Assembly: GCF_033807575.1 (NCBI RefSeq) | Contig: NC_084728.1 | Coordinates: 4,663,451-4,727,450, forward strand | Length of the DNA: 64,000 nt | Source: Cydia pomonella | Taxonomy: Eukaryota; Arthropoda; Insecta; Lepidoptera; Tortricidae | Direction: 5' to 3' | In this document: in pieces, positions 10,771-22,789 of the stretch | How positions within the stretch are numbered: position 1 is the stretch's first letter | Layout: every line of letters starts with the position of its first letter | Made by a program: the position numbers and the translations under genes | The notes under the pieces: generated by a model | What the model saw: only the letters and a program-made list of their open reading frames with translations | The model's database searches: none | What the model was told of the DNA's origin: nothing

Positions 10771-12852
10771 ATTCTAAACTCTCAACGATTATCCGATTAA
10801 TTTGAATACATGCCATGAAATAAAGAAATCATTCAAAAACAAACTTGTTTTTGAACCGAGAACTCTTTAGAAACTTGAATTTAAGTTATACTTCCCATAT
10901 TCGCCTATTACGTACAGTGGGTGTCCCAACTTAAGTGCCCTCCTAACTAACAATTAGGCTAAACTTAGCATCTATTTTCTTACCTATAGATATCTACCGG
11001 CACTAGAATAGCCATATGGTCCTTGCCTACAGGTTGTGGTGGCATAAGTTCAGCTATAGCATTAAGACCAACAGTAGCTGTTTTGGCCGCTATAGCGCAT
11101 GTTAAGTAGCTAGTGTTTTAGCTCATAAAGAGTTACATAGGCGATAAAAAGCTCTTTATAGCTCCTTGTATCGTAAACATTTCTTAACTCTCTTGTATGA
11201 CTTACATTAAACCTAGAAGTTATGAATCCGAATATAGCGTATCTATTATAGATCATACAGTTGCAGACGAGCATCACTCAATATGTTAGCACCTACATCT
11301 TATATTGTGTATATTCTTGCTCGGTATTTGTCGTTTTGTCAAAAATAAAGATGTCGCTTGGAATAAAGTGACAGTAGTGCACTTATTATTGTAACCACGC
11401 AAAGTTTACGTGAACGACGTAGTACGTGTGGATGGCGCGACGCTGTGACGAATGACACTGACGTGACGTAGTCGTTTTTATGCAGAAAGCGTGGTACGTG
11501 TCTGGCACCTGTAATTTTTGGCTGTAAAATAATACGATAAAGTCCCAATTCAATCCTATTTTTAACCGACTTCAAGATTTCAAAAGAGGATGTTATCAAT
11601 TCGGTTGTATGTTTTTTTTTTTGATGTTTGTTACTCCATAATTCCGTCATTTCTAAACCGATTTTGAAAAATACTTTTTTGTTAAAAACATGACCATGGC
11701 AACGAAACAACATTGCTAAATTTTTCTTTAATTTATATATTTTATGAAAACGAAAAAATTATCAAAGTCGCCTGCCCATTTATCCACGCCTATCGCAATA
11801 GACAAGCTGCATTGAAATTTGGTCTCTACGGAGACCGCAACGCAGGCCTGCGGCGCCCGCGAGGGGCGCTGGGGGCGCTCCTAGTCGCCTTGACAAGTGA
11901 CAACGTCATAGAAGTGAAAATATTTAAACCTGTGTCTTTTAATGTCATTGTATGATATCTAAAATCAACAATAATCGTTTTTTTACCGGTCTCCCTCATT
12001 GAAGTCGGTATTTTTTTCTTAAAAATTATTCTTAATTAACTAGGAAACAAATGTCCCGCAACACATGTTGGCGACATGTCAAGCGAAGTCGAGCAATGTC
12101 GCAACACACCTTTAAGTGACATCTATGATATAAATTGTAATGTATGTAATATTATATGAAATGAAGTAAAAGTCTTGCATGAAAAGCGCTCCAAACACCA
12201 AGACGGTCGTCAAGGTCGTATCATAAACAAAATTATTAAATTATACGTTAAGTTGTAAATGAATAGCAATATGATGATAAATCACATACGTGTAAAGCTA
12301 AATGCTTGTTGATACAAAAGCATACTTAAATTTTATAACACAATAGTTAATCAGCATACCACTTACATCTGTTATGGCTAAGTTTGGTTAAGTATATAAT
12401 TTTTTATCCTTTTTTTTTATTGTGATTTTGTAAATAGAATAGGTTTATAAATTAATATACATTCTCATAATTTCGTTCCCAATTATAAGTTTTACATAGG
12501 TGTGTAAGTTAATAGTTTTTATTTGAATACTGTACGTCTTCCTTTTAGGTAAGTATAGCGGTTTCTTGGTTTTTGATAAACTTATTTTATCCCAAAATTT
12601 AATGCAGGCAGTCATTTTCTTTCACGAAAGCGATTGATATGACTTAAGGAAACCTGGAGTCTATATGAGGACTAGTCAGATTCAATAAAAAAAATATTTT
12701 TAAACATAGATAATGTGTATAAGACAAAGCCAATGCTAATTTGGGCAATACATTTTAATGGATCAGAAAAAATATACTCATACATGGGTACAAGTTTGCA
12801 GAAAGGCAGCCAAAAATAACTTGAAGGTGTCGAGTCATCGTAGTTGGAGTTC
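10771..12852. other. 2.1-kb spacer between pairs 2 and 3
   Basis: No gene supported. 11300-11480 parallels 4660-4990 after A1, the right edge of the duplicated unit. 11562-12015 is a MITE. The rest is AT-rich; I recognise nothing at 12020-12780. Confidence 0.55.
11562..12015. mobile_element. MITE with AACCGACTTCA / TGAAGTCGGT ends
   Basis: Starts AACCGACTTCAAGATTTC and ends CTCATTGAAGTCGGTATT, making inverted ends. The right-hand 75 bp recur at 32870-32950 (CACCGGTCTCCCTCAATGAAG). The short ORFs across it contain no recognisable domain. Confidence 0.6.
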
Positions 12853-13826
12853 TTAGCGTCCGCAGCCGCAGCCGCAGCCGGAACCAGACCCCTGCACGCT
12901 GGTGATGGCCACGTTCCCGCAGCTACCGCAGCTGTAGTCGACGCACGCCGAGCCGCTGGTGTCGTACTTGCCCGAGAACTCCACAGCGCTCAAGAACGGC
13001 AGTTCTCCGTTAACGTCCAAGTCTCCGCTCAGGCCGAGCTCGGAGGAGACGGCGATGCCAGAGGGGGAGATGGGGCCGGCGCTGGTGACGAGGAGGTCGC
13101 CGCCGCTGTTGGAGATAGAAACGGAGCCAATAGAGCCGGAGCTGCTGGATCTGCCAGAGCCGCCGGACCCACACGAGCAACCACAGCTCCGTCCAGAGAT
13201 GGACTGCAACACAAAATATCATTAAATACATATTATTCTAATACAGGACAAAAATAATATCTTGAAATATTTATAGGTAGGTACGTAACACATACGGGAG
13301 GTTTTAGTAGCTTTACGTAGTTTTCTGATGATAATTAAGCATTAAATGTCAATAAAAACTTGGTTTTTGTGTTTATTTCATGAACTACAAGGTAAAAAAA
13401 GGGAAATTGTTGATTCAGATAAAGATTTCATGTTTAATTGTCGTTACAAAACTGACATCGATTAACTTTTCATAACTTCTGACGCTAATTGGGTACTTAC
13501 TCTATTTTCTAAAAACTCCCATACATATATTTATTTCAGGTAGTTAAAACTTATAAGGTGAGCCACAAAAGTGAGGGCAAATAGTATCTCCATCAGGGTG
13601 ATCATAATACGCTCATTGTTGGTATCACTTATTGACTTTATTGTATTGGTATTTATGATGCACTTTAGAGTAGAAAAAGTGACTAAAAACCTATAAAAAA
13701 AATAAGCAGTGTGGTTACCTATTCATCACACGAGGCGTTTATTATTTCAGAGAAATAAATAAGGAGTCTTATACTCACTTGGACTAGAAGGGCGAACGCG
13801 CACAGGATCACAACTTTGAACGCCAT
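12853..13826 (-). CDS. Chorion class B protein B3 (cysteine-rich type)
   Basis: Exons 13779-13826 and 12853-13203 (minus), 575-bp intron; 132 residues. The donor follows a CAA glutamine codon (CAA|GTGAGT) rather than CAG, which still fits the consensus. Signal MAFKVVILCAFALLVQ; mature start SISGRSCGCSCGSGG has Arg-Ser where B1 and B2 have Gln-Asn. Central domain is conserved (GPISPSGIAVSSELG, NGELPFLSAVEFSG, CVDYSCGSCGNV). The right arm is one Gly shorter (QGSGSGCGCGCGR). Divergent to A3; third tandem copy of the pair 1 type. Confidence 0.93.
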
Positions 13827-14168
13827 TTTGACTTGTTAGTAGTGGAAGTTCTCACTAGAATGATTCTTCGCTTCGTCGACCCAGTTTATAAACAGATTTT
13901 TATCACTAATCAAAAATTACTTTCATATGCAACAATAGAATAAAAACAACAATTAATCGAACAGCTCGTGATTGATCACGTTTGTAGTCATTATCAAGCT
14001 CAGACCTCATTGTTTTAGGAAAATACTATTTAATAGACAAAATATTCTACCACGTGTTCGAGTTATCAATGGTTTTAACATTCCATTGAAACCGTTTTAG
14101 TATAAAAGCTTAACTAACTATATAAGCAATTATAGTTTAAAGTAACTTTGAAAGTAAGGAACAGCACC
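13827..14168. promoter_or_regulatory. Bidirectional chorion promoter, pair 3
   Basis: 342 bp. GTTTATAAAC at 13884-13893 serves B3, TATAAAA at 14101-14107 serves A3. TCACGT is at 13976-13981 and CACGTG at 14051-14056, 44 bp before the A TATA. Clearly homologous to pairs 1 and 2. Confidence 0.75.
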
Positions 14169-15064
14169 ATGTCTCCCTTCACCGTGTTCATGCTCTGTCT
14201 CCAGGTCTGCCTGATTCAGGTAAATATCCTATTAGTTTAATTATTATACATAAGATTTTGAGCCATAGAAGCCAAATTTTGTAATTTGAATAACAATACC
14301 TATAGGCCCATATTATGAGTTGTTGATTATATCGTAATCAAATCTTTGACGTGGTGGATTTGACGTGCATTTTTAAAAACTCATAATTATTTCCTCGTGA
14401 AACATAATAAGTATAATATTTAATATATTATAAAATATTTACTATCGACTTTGCTGAATTACCTACCAGTTTCTATTTGATTACTCTACTCGTCAAAATT
14501 ACATAAATACATACATATATGTAGTGTATTAAAAAAACAACTAAGCAGAGAAATTGTAGGCTTAGAATATTTGTTGCGTTCCATGCCTAAAGGGTCCTCA
14601 TGTTCCATGTGAATTATAAAGGAGCATTCTCTAATGAGAAACCAATTTTTTTTTTGTATTAGTGTCTGAGATCACAGAATGGCTTAGGTTGCCATCCAGT
14701 CATTTTGAGTTATTAATTCGTTACTCATACTCAACGTGTATGATCCCTACAAATTATTAATAAGATCTGGGGACAAAACAAACATGTTGCAACCCGATTT
14801 AATTAGATTTATAATAAAATTATTCTTTTCTAGTCCGTGCTGAGCCAGAACTGCTGCGGTTCGGGTAGCCGTTCCGGTAGCAGTGGCGGCTCGTACGGCG
14901 GACAGGGCTGCGGACAGGTGGGCGCGACCGGCACCATCGAAGCGTGTGGCACCACCTGCGTCACCGGCGCCGTGCCCGTGCTCGGCTCCGTCTGCTTCGG
15001 CGGCTGCGCGCCCGCCTGCGGCTCCGTCTCCATCTGCGGACAGTGCGGATGCGGATGCAACTAA
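14169..15064 (+). CDS. Chorion class A protein A3 (cysteine-rich type)
   Basis: Exons 14169-14219 and 14834-15064; 93 residues. Signal MSPFTVFMLCLQVCLIQ. Exon 2 begins SVLSQNCCGSGSRSGSSG and its left arm is shorter than in A2: the segment with SCGSYGG is reduced to SYGG, losing one cysteine (12 remain in exon 2). Central domain has the substitution GTIEACG for GTIDACG. It ends CGQCGCGCN. Intron 614 bp, acceptor TTTCTAG. Intact. Partner B3. Confidence 0.93.
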
Positions 15065-15205
15065 TTCAAATCAATAATTTGGCGCTAATTACAATCCAGT
15101 TTAAATGACTGTTCACCGGTATTCTATATTAGTGATTGATACTTTAGATTTACTTAATGGTAGGCTTCTTGAAGGAGTACTTAGTGACCGCATTTATAGC
15201 CCTAA

Positions 15206-15475
15206 TGGATGACTAACGTTAGACCGGCCCAGAGCCGGGCCGGAGCCCTCGGCGCTTCGTTTTCTATAGAAAGCACCACATGATCACCGATCAGCCGTCA
15301 TATAAAATGACGTGTCGGACGCTCCGGCTCGGGCACAGTCCGGGTTCGGCCGAGATGTCCGACACTTCGTTTCTATAACGCGTGAACGGTGAACAAGTTG
15401 TCCTTTTTATAGAAAACTAAAGTGTCGGATGTCGCGGCCCGAACTCGGACCTTACAAGCATGGGTCATCCTTTAA
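15206..15475. mobile_element. GC-rich MITE, copy 1 (relative at 47310-47470)
   Basis: Begins near GATGACTAACGTTAGACCGG and ends GGGTCATCC. The core ATGATCACCGATCAGCCGTC is almost shared with 47390-47407. Inverted termini, no ORF. Confidence 0.55.
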
Positions 15476-15609
15476 GCATTTGTGTCCTCGAAGATATTAT
15501 TTAAAAAAATTACAATAATTACAATAGCAATAGTCCTTTTATAAAGCTTTGATATGATACTGGAAAACTTAAATTATTAAAAAACTCAATAAGTGTTTAG
15601 GTACAGTCG

Positions 15610-15720
15610 CCTCCAATAATATATTACTCTTCGAAGGCTTCAAAAATATGTGACACTTTTGGTTATACAAATAAGATCATGTCACATATTTTTCCAGGCT
15701 TCGAAAAGTAACATATTATT
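15610..15720. mobile_element. Short foldback element
   Basis: CAATAATATATTACTCTTCG at the left is mirrored by GAAAAGTAACATATTATTG at the right, with inner arms AAAAATATGTGACA / TGTCACATATTTTT. It can fold on itself almost entirely. Confidence 0.55.
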
Positions 15721-15981
15721 GCATTATATCAATTTTATTATTATATTTTCTGTCATCAATTATTTCAGGTGCAGCACAGTGCATTGTCGTAAGCATAGAG
15801 ATAGCGAGGGAATTTAATATTTTGATATATAACAATATTCTTAACGTCCTTATTTGAACGCCTCTGTTAAAGTGGGTCTAGAGTCTAAACCAAGAAGCCA
15901 ATTTCCGATTAAATTTTCTATTGGGTGAACTTAAGATAATCGTATAACTATATAGCAATGTCACTAGAGTTCGGAACCTAA

Positions 15982-16112
15982 ACTAGAGTTAGACCAAGAC
16001 AAGTCTGCAACAATTTTGCATACGCATTGCAAGTGTTACAAATACGTCGTAAGTTAAATAACGCACTGCGTGTACCATTGAAATCTTTGCAGACTTATCT
16101 TGATTTAGTTCT
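15982..16112. mobile_element. Short relative of the AGAGTTAGACCAA MITE
   Basis: AGAGTTAGACCAAGACAAGT at the left and CTTATCTTGATTTAGTTCT at the right give the same kind of ends as 5970-6246, on a 130-bp element. Confidence 0.5.
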
Positions 16113-16663
16113 AGTGGCATTGCTATAAGATTACACAATAACTTTGAGATCACTTTATAGAAAATTTTACCGAAAATTTGACCTGTTGGCTTTGATCCAC
16201 ATCATTTTAAACTGGGTTTCGTTTTGTTTCTGGAAATATACTCAATATAATTGGCTGTAACTGAAAATCTTTTATTATTATTTATTAGTCTACACTCCAC
16301 TCCACAACACCCATCTTAACGGGCGCTCTCATATATTGGGGCCCCTTACTTTGTAAGGTCGGGCCGGGCGGACCCTCAAATATTGGTAGCCTGCGGTGAG
16401 CGGTGCACCGCAGTGCGTATAGGAGCGCGCGAAACACACCTTTCTGTGTGATGAGTCATCACACAGAATGGTCGGGCGATTTGAGTGTGTTTCGTTTGTG
16501 CGTTTACAATGTCCTTCATATATTTATAACAAAAGTAGTCTTCATCGATACCGATAGAACCCATACATCATACATTATACAGCGAATCTGACTTCATAAG
16601 TTCATAAACATGTTAAGCGCGACTTCATTCTAAGTTATTCATCCTAAGCGCTTTGGTTGTTGG

Positions 16664-16866
16664 CAGGGATCGGACACCGGAATTTTTTGTATGGGAATGA
16701 AAACGGTATTTTTTCGTTCTTTGTTAATTATTTCCTTTCTAATTGGGCAATCTAATAATACGAAGTCGTTATCTAAAAACACAACCGAGTCCTATATTTA
16801 GAGTATAAAATAAACCGAAATATATGTTTATTTCAAAGTTTTTCCAAAAAACCGGTTCCGATCCCT
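16664..16866. mobile_element. hAT-like MITE
   Basis: Termini CAGGGATCGG and CCGATCCCTG are inverted, about 203 bp apart. Flanks GTTGTTGG and GTTGCTGG agree at 7 of 8 positions, as an 8-bp hAT target duplication would. No coding capacity. Confidence 0.65.
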
Positions 16867-17392
16867 GGTTGCTGGTATCCATTTTTCGTGAAGTTTTTTT
16901 TTTAATTAGTTTGTGATGGATGAGTGTCATATGAATGACACGAATACGATCGTTATTATGTAATATTTGGGCTCAAATTAACAAGAATCCTATAAAAATA
17001 TAAATGTATGTAAAGAGCGATATCGATTAGACGCCGTCGCAGACAATAAAGTAGATAATAATAATAACCAATTTGCCTGGCGGCTACGATATTAAATATA
17101 GCTCTTTCCCAGTCAAGCTATCCTCGAGGTAACAATAAAAAAACCAATCACTGAAATCCATATTTAGGCTGCCTGTCCACTACCTATGCAACCAAGTAGC
17201 GGAGTGGTGAGCGAGGTAAAAAACCACCAATATAATTTGATAAAATCTCCGATGTGCTTGTGCTAATAGTGTAATTTTAACTCGTTCATCGCTGCCTTGC
17301 TCTTCTTCACTGGTCAGTCAGTCTCGTATAATAAATTAAACTGCTTACATTATAAAAAAAGTAAATTATATTTAAATTAAGTAGAACTTATG

Positions 17393-18270
17393 TTAAACAT
17401 TGCACCCGCATCCACATTGTCCTGAAATGGCAACAGAGCCGGACGCAGGCACCGTGCCGCTGAAGTCGACGGAGCCGAGCACGGGCACGGAGCCGACGAC
17501 GACGGTCTGGCCGCTCGCGCCGATGTCGCCGGACACGCCGACCTGGCCGGTGCCCACGCCGCCGTACGACGCGCTCGGCGGGGCCGGAGCGGGCGCCGGC
17601 GGGGGCGCGCTTTGGCTCGCGCTGTTGAGACCGCCGAGTCCGCTCAATCCGGACCCGTAGGGGAGTTGTGGGAATCCACAAGACTGACTTAGCACGGACT
17701 GTGATATATAAGCAAATATTAGCATTTTTACAGTATTGAAATAAATAAAAATTATAAATATTTTACTTCATGTAAATATAAAATTAGTTGTTTAAATTTA
17801 AACGTAGATAGCTGTCAACTAAGTTGAATATTAAGAGTTTAACTGTCATATATGGCTTCATATGAAGGAAGGAGTTAAGCTACGTATAATATAAAAGTCT
17901 GTATCAAATCTGATTGATTTACTTATAATCAACACAGATTCGTTACTATGGAATCTCGAGTTACTGCTTACTGCCAGTTAAATAGTCACGAATTACACTC
18001 AGAAATTCATACCAAGAGAGGAGTCAAACGTTGATTAAAGTTTGTATACATGTATACAAACTTTGGTATACCTACTAGTTAGGGGATAAATTAATTTATA
18101 AAGTTATATAACTTATCTAAAACTTAAAAAAAAACATGATAATTATTATTCTCGGTGTTTTTGAATATTATAAGGAGAGTAAAACAAAGATAGAAGCTAT
18201 AAGCGAAACAATAAATTACCTGGATCAAACAAGTCTGTACGAAGAGAGCAAAGACTCCGAGGGGAGACAT
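17393..18270 (-). CDS. Chorion class A protein A4 (cysteine-poor, proline-rich arm)
   Basis: Exons 18220-18270 and 17393-17698 (minus), 521-bp intron; 118 residues. Signal MSPLGVFALFVQTCLIQ. The mature part starts SVLSQSCGFPQLPYGSG and carries a Pro/Ala arm (SQSAPPPAPAPAPPSAS) not found in the cysteine-rich A genes. The central domain GTGQVGVSGDIGASGQT then VGSVPVLGSVDFSG lacks the extra cysteines; only four remain in exon 2. It ends CGQCGCGCNV. Closest relative is A8, in an inverted copy of this region. The intron contains a perfect 28-bp palindrome. Partner B4. Confidence 0.93.
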
Positions 18271-18642
18271 TTTCGAATGTAGGTGAGTTGATATTACTAT
18301 AATAAAAAGATAACAACCTGGCACTACTTATATACTAATAAGCGATAAGTATTACAAATAGGTCAGTGTTGAAAAATATTAGCAAAGCACGTTCGTAATA
18401 AAGCGTTGGCAAAAGAGTTCTTATCTTAATAGATAACATTTAATGCCTCAGTTCGAATATTGAAACTTTGTCAACGCACATTTTCATCGATAGTGCCTGA
18501 TAGTGGTGATAATAGGCAATGAAATGTATGTATCATTTTATTTTTATCAATCTATGCAACATACTTTAAAGTATAAAAGTGCCTCATTATCTGTTTTATT
18601 ATACATTTAATTCATTGTCCCGTGTTTGGAACAAAGTCCAAA
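18271..18642. promoter_or_regulatory. Bidirectional chorion promoter, pair 4
   Basis: 372 bp. Minus-strand TATATAAG (about 18328-18335) serves A4 and TATAAAA (18572-18578) serves B4. No exact TCACGT; the nearest is AGCACGTTCG at about 18386. GATA-type sites GCGATAAG (18342) and CTTATC (18421) are present. Confidence 0.65.
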
Positions 18643-19831
18643 ATGGCCTTCAAATTTGTAATTTTCTGCACATCAGCTTTCTTAGTACAGGTATTGCATA
18701 ATAAATATTATAGGAGATTCTTACACAGATTGACTAAGTCCCGCGGTAAGCTCAAGAAGGCTTGTGTTGTGGGCACTCAGACAACGATATATATGATATA
18801 CAAATACTTAAATACATAGAAAACACCCATGACTTAGAACAAATATCTGTGCTCGTCACAAAAAAATGCCCTTACCGGGATTCGGTTCGAACCCAGGATC
18901 ATCAGCTTCATAGGCAGGGTCACTACCCACTATGCCAGACCGGTCGTTCAATAACATAACAGTCGAGTTTCATGTATTATTTTGTTATTATTTGCAAGTT
19001 AGACATAATTGAAAACTGCAAGTAAACACTTACTTAATTCGATTTAAATAAACTGATGAACAGTATTAGTCAATAAGCAATGACATACTTAATATAGGGG
19101 TCAATAGAGTTAGATAGTCGATCATGTAAAAAAGACACTGTAAGATATTTTAATCCCGGAGTTCATACCCTAAGAGGTAGAAACGGAGGGCAGTTTAACT
19201 AATTCTATACGGACAAAGACGGAGGCATGTGTTATTCACTACACATTGTAAAAAAAGTCTCCCGCTGCGTCAGTCTCTCTATGTGTTCGCGATAAACTGA
19301 AAAAATACGGAACGGATTTTCATGCGGTTTTTCACCTGTCAATAGAGTGATTTTTGAGGAAAGTATAGGTGTATTATTCGTTAAGGTTTACTCGTAATGA
19401 AGCCGGGGCGAGTTGCTAGTGGTAAATAAAATAATATCTTAAATCACCCAGAGAAACAATAAAAAAATCTAATAGTTTTATTACAGTCCATTGTCACCCA
19501 GTCAACTAACTGCGGCTGCCGCTCTATCACGATATCTGACAACGGTGGTGCTTTTGCGATAACCAGCATCGGTCCCATCGCGCCGTCCGGCATCGCCGTC
19601 GCCACGGACCTGGCCCTGTCCGGCGACCTGGACCTGTCCGGCGCGCTGCCGTACCTGAGCGCGGTGGCGTTCGAGGGCCAGTTCAACACCAACGGCACAG
19701 CGCCGGTATCGTACAGCTGTGGGGACTGCGTGGCCATCACGCAGGAGGTCGGGAATCCGAGTAGCGTGAACGCTGGCCTCTCGTCTGGCTATGGCGCTGG
19801 TATTATCAACAGCTGTGGTAGACGTTCTTAA
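18643..19831 (+). CDS. Chorion class B protein B4 (cysteine-poor type)
   Basis: Exons 18643-18690 and 19487-19831; 130 residues. Signal MAFKFVIFCTSAFLVQ. The mature start SIVTQSTNCGCRSITISDNG has almost no left arm, so the central domain begins at once (GPIAPSGIAVATDLALSG, GALPYLSAVAFEGQFNTNG, SYSCGDCVAIT). The right arm is QEVGNPSSVNAGLSSGYG and the end is NSCGRRS. Five cysteines in exon 2. The 796-bp intron is long because it took up a SINE (18698-18949). Its 3' end is only 173 bp from that of A5, tail to tail. Closest relative B8. Confidence 0.92.
18698..18949 (-). repeat. tRNA-derived SINE in the B4 intron
   Basis: On the minus strand the head reads GACCGGTCTGGCATAGTGGG (box A) and the box B is GGTTCGAACC. 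The body GATTGACTAAGTCCC and an AT-rich tail follow. Copies at 33785-34037 and 61586-61850 lie in the same orientation. A common type of lepidopteran SINE by its layout; it will look like a tRNA relic to tRNA finders but is not one. Confidence 0.75.
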
Positions 19832-20004
19832 GACACAATCCCAGTTTAGTTTATTAATTACTTATTAGAATTATATTTTAGTAAACCTTACGTGTCACTT
19901 TAATTTTTTGAAACCCTAACCTTACATTGCAACATAAGAAACAAAACACACTAATTAGTCACCAAGCGTTTATTTTTTTGTTGAAGTGTAAGTGGTACAA
20001 CTAT

Positions 20005-20778
20005 TTAGTTGCATCCGCATCCGCACTGTCCACAAATAGAGACGGAACCGCAGGCGGGCGCGCAGCCGCCGAAGCAGACGGAGCCGAGCACGGGCACGGC
20101 GCCGGTGACGCAGGTGGTGCCGCACGCGTCGATGGTGCCGGCCGCGCCCACCTGTCCGCAGCCCTGCCCGCCGTACGAGCCGCAGCTGCTGCCGGAGCTG
20201 GAACCGTAGCTGCTGGATCCAGAGCCGCAGCAGCGCTGGCTCATCACTGACTGTTAATGGAAAAAAGACTGTTATTGAGTGATGGATTGGATATAAATGG
20301 ATAGAATAGTAAAAGCTCGTTCGAGAATTGTTCTGGATTTACAAAACTTTCAGAAATTCAAAACTAACAGAAATTCTGCGTCAAATTTAGGAATCACATT
20401 CTATAGCCATTAACGGTAACTATACTAACTCTCGATGATGATATAATGTATTCAGTTGCAGTTTTTAAATTGCAAATGGCGTATCCTGTCCGCGAGAAAC
20501 TCCTTTGTGTCTTTAAAGAATATTTAATTATTTAAGACCATATTGAAAAAAGAAAGATTTTTAAACGTTCTTTAGGAGGGTTAAAAAGAAGCGATAGGCG
20601 AATATGAGAAAAACAAATATAATTGATTGTCATTACACATGCACAACGAGCCACCTTATTAAATAAGGAACTCGGTGGGTTACAGTAATAGATTTAAAAA
20701 CATAGTAAATAAAGTAATCGCACTTACCTGGATCAGGCAAATCTGGATGCAGAGGACCAACACGGTGTATGGAGACAT
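20005..20778 (-). CDS. Chorion class A protein A5 (cysteine-rich type)
   Basis: Exons 20728-20778 and 20005-20250 (minus), 477-bp intron; 98 residues. Signal MSPYTVLVLCIQICLIQ. Exon 2 starts SVMSQRCCGSGSSSYGSSSG, then GSCGSYGGQGCGQVGAAGTI, TGAVPVLGSVCFGG and CGQCGCGCN, with 13 cysteines. Its translated exon 2 and signal are identical to those of A6, which lies 6 kb away on the opposite strand, pointing to recent duplication or gene conversion. Met-Ser-Gln after the splice replaces Leu-Ser-Gln. Tail to tail with B4. Confidence 0.94.
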
Positions 20779-21098
20779 GTTTAATATTGTTTATTCGAAG
20801 GTCGAAAAAACTATGTTCTATACTCTTAATGAGCAGCTTTTATAATAAACCACTTTAAACAATGATAAGAAGAACAATAGTATTTCAAAAGACAGAACAC
20901 GTGGCTCATTAATGTTATCAAGTAAGACTAGACTAATTTAATAACTATTGAGCATACGTGGACAAACGTGGCGATTGAAGTTACGTAATGTATGTTATCT
21001 TAAGTTAATTTCGAAAGACTCGTAAGTACTATAAAAAGTCCTGCAATTCTTACTGCAAATCATACTTTAGTAAGATCATTACTACAGCAACAATTAAA
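20779..21098. promoter_or_regulatory. Bidirectional chorion promoter, pair 5
   Basis: 320 bp. Minus TATAAAA at 20838-20844 for A5, plus TATAAAA at 21030-21036 for B5. CACGTG at 20898-20903 is 53 bp upstream of the A TATA. No exact TCACGT seen. GATA-type sites near 20860 and 20995. Confidence 0.7.
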
Positions 21099-22410
21099 AT
21101 GGCATTCAAAGCTATCCTTTTCTGCGCTGCTCTTCTGCTGATCCAGGTATATAATTAGACATTTTTCCTTGGTTTACTTAAATGCTATTTTTACTGCAAT
21201 TTTCTTTTTTTTTGTGTTCAGCAATACTAAATCTTTCTTTTCAAAAAAGTAAACATTGTAAGACACACCATAAGTACTATTTTACGTAAAATCAACTTAA
21301 AAAACAATCGAATTCATACAGTATTAAATAAAATATTATCCCCGCATATGGCGCTAGCAAATGATGTTTAAAGTCAATGCCAAGCCAAAATATAAAAATG
21401 TAAACCGATTGCAAAAACTACTGCGGGTCGATGAGAAAGACAGAACGCGAACGACAGATACAATTTTATTTTACACACTTTGAAGTCAGTTTTACTTTTT
21501 TGAAGCAGCATTCTGTCTGGCCTGACACGTTGTTGTCTGGCCAAATAGTCATGTCACACAAAGATTCGCACTAAAGGTAAGGTTCCGTTTTCAGTACGAA
21601 ACTAAAAACAAAGAAAGAAAAACGTGAAATATGAGTCATTGCAGAGTTTCATTATCTTCATCAGCAGTTACACTTCACCAAATGACACTATTTGCAAATG
21701 CATGCCTATTAAGATTGGAGGAGTTCCCTTAATTCTTAACGAATTCCATTATCAGAACAATATTGACAAGAATGGGACCAACTTGAATACTTTCAAATAA
21801 AACAAAACATCCTTTTTTTTCTGTTAGAGTTCTGCTGAGGTAACAAACATACTCCTTTTTTGATGTCGGTTAAAACAGCTCGCATTTACAAAAAACTAGG
21901 TACGTGCCAGTTAAAAGAACATATACGTTTAAATACGACCTCGTTGTGAAACCTATGTATCTCTGATGCTAACCAACAGCCTGATTCAACGAAATACAAC
22001 AACTTGGTCGAATGCGCTTTGCTTACACTTTAAATACTTTTTCGGATCTAAAAATTGTTGTTACTACGTTTCAGACCATCTCCGGTCAGAAATGCGGCTG
22101 GTCATCTGGCAAGAGCTCCAGCAGTTCCATCAGCTCCAACTCCATCTCCATCCCCAGCAGTGGCGGTGACCTCGCCGTCAACAGCGTCGGCCCCATCTCC
22201 CCCTCCGGCATCGCCGTCGCCTCCGAGCTCAGCCTGAGCGGAGACTTGGACGTTAACGGAGAACTGCCGTACCTGAGTGCCGTGGAGTTCTCTGGCAAGT
22301 ACGACACCAGCGGCTCGGCCTGTGTCGACTACAGCTGCGGCAGCTGCGGGAACGTGGCCATTACCAGCGTGCAGGGTGGCTCCGGCTCCGGCTGCGGCTG
22401 CCGTCGTTAA
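21099..22410 (+). CDS. Chorion class B protein B5 (cysteine-rich type)
   Basis: Exons 21099-21146 and 22075-22410; 127 residues. Signal MAFKAILFCAALLLIQ. The mature part opens TISGQKCGWSSGKSSSSSIS: a Trp replaces the second cysteine found in B6 and B7 (KCGCSS). Central domain: GPISPSGIAVASELSLSG, NGELPYLSAVEFSG, CVDYSCGSCGNV. The right arm is short, ending SGSGCGCRR (six cysteines in exon 2). Intron 928 bp, acceptor GTTTCAG. AAAATAAA follows about 80 bp after the stop. Divergent partner of A5, inverted equivalent of B7. Confidence 0.93.
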
Positions 22411-22789
22411 GGACCTTCAATAACTTCTAGAAACTTTTAGTTAATATTTGCTTATTAACTTCTAGTTGTATAAAGGACTGATGGAAACGGATAAAATAAA
22501 CGTAATTTTCCAAAAATAATTACACTATTTTTGTCTGTTTTACTAGTATTATTCCGATAACCGTGGCCCGATTGAAGTATTTTTTTTAAATGTTGTTTAT
22601 TATAATAATAATCTTATGATTAGCTTAGAGTTTCGTAAAATTACCATGAGAAATAAGAATTACTAAAGTGCATGTAATTCTAATTACAAATCTTCCTATT
22701 ATCTTTATTTATTTTTCTTCTTAAGTTATGTTGTTTATAACGTACAAAAACAATACAAAAACATGTAGATATATTATAAAAACTAACCT

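Larger units (their letters stand above)
15065..17392. other. 2.3-kb spacer between pairs 3 and 4
   Basis: No gene. It holds four inverted-repeat elements (15206-15475, 15610-15720, 15982-16112, 16664-16866). Around 16420-16505 is a nested palindrome: CTGTGTGATGAGTCATCACA within flanking CGAAACACAC / GTGTGTTTCG. Pair orientation flips across this spacer, from B- A+ to A- B+. Confidence 0.55.

Noticed and set aside
11339..11713. 124-codon minus-strand ORF after A2
   Set aside because: It overlaps the AACCGACTTCA MITE and has no recognisable domain, so chance opening is the simpler reading.
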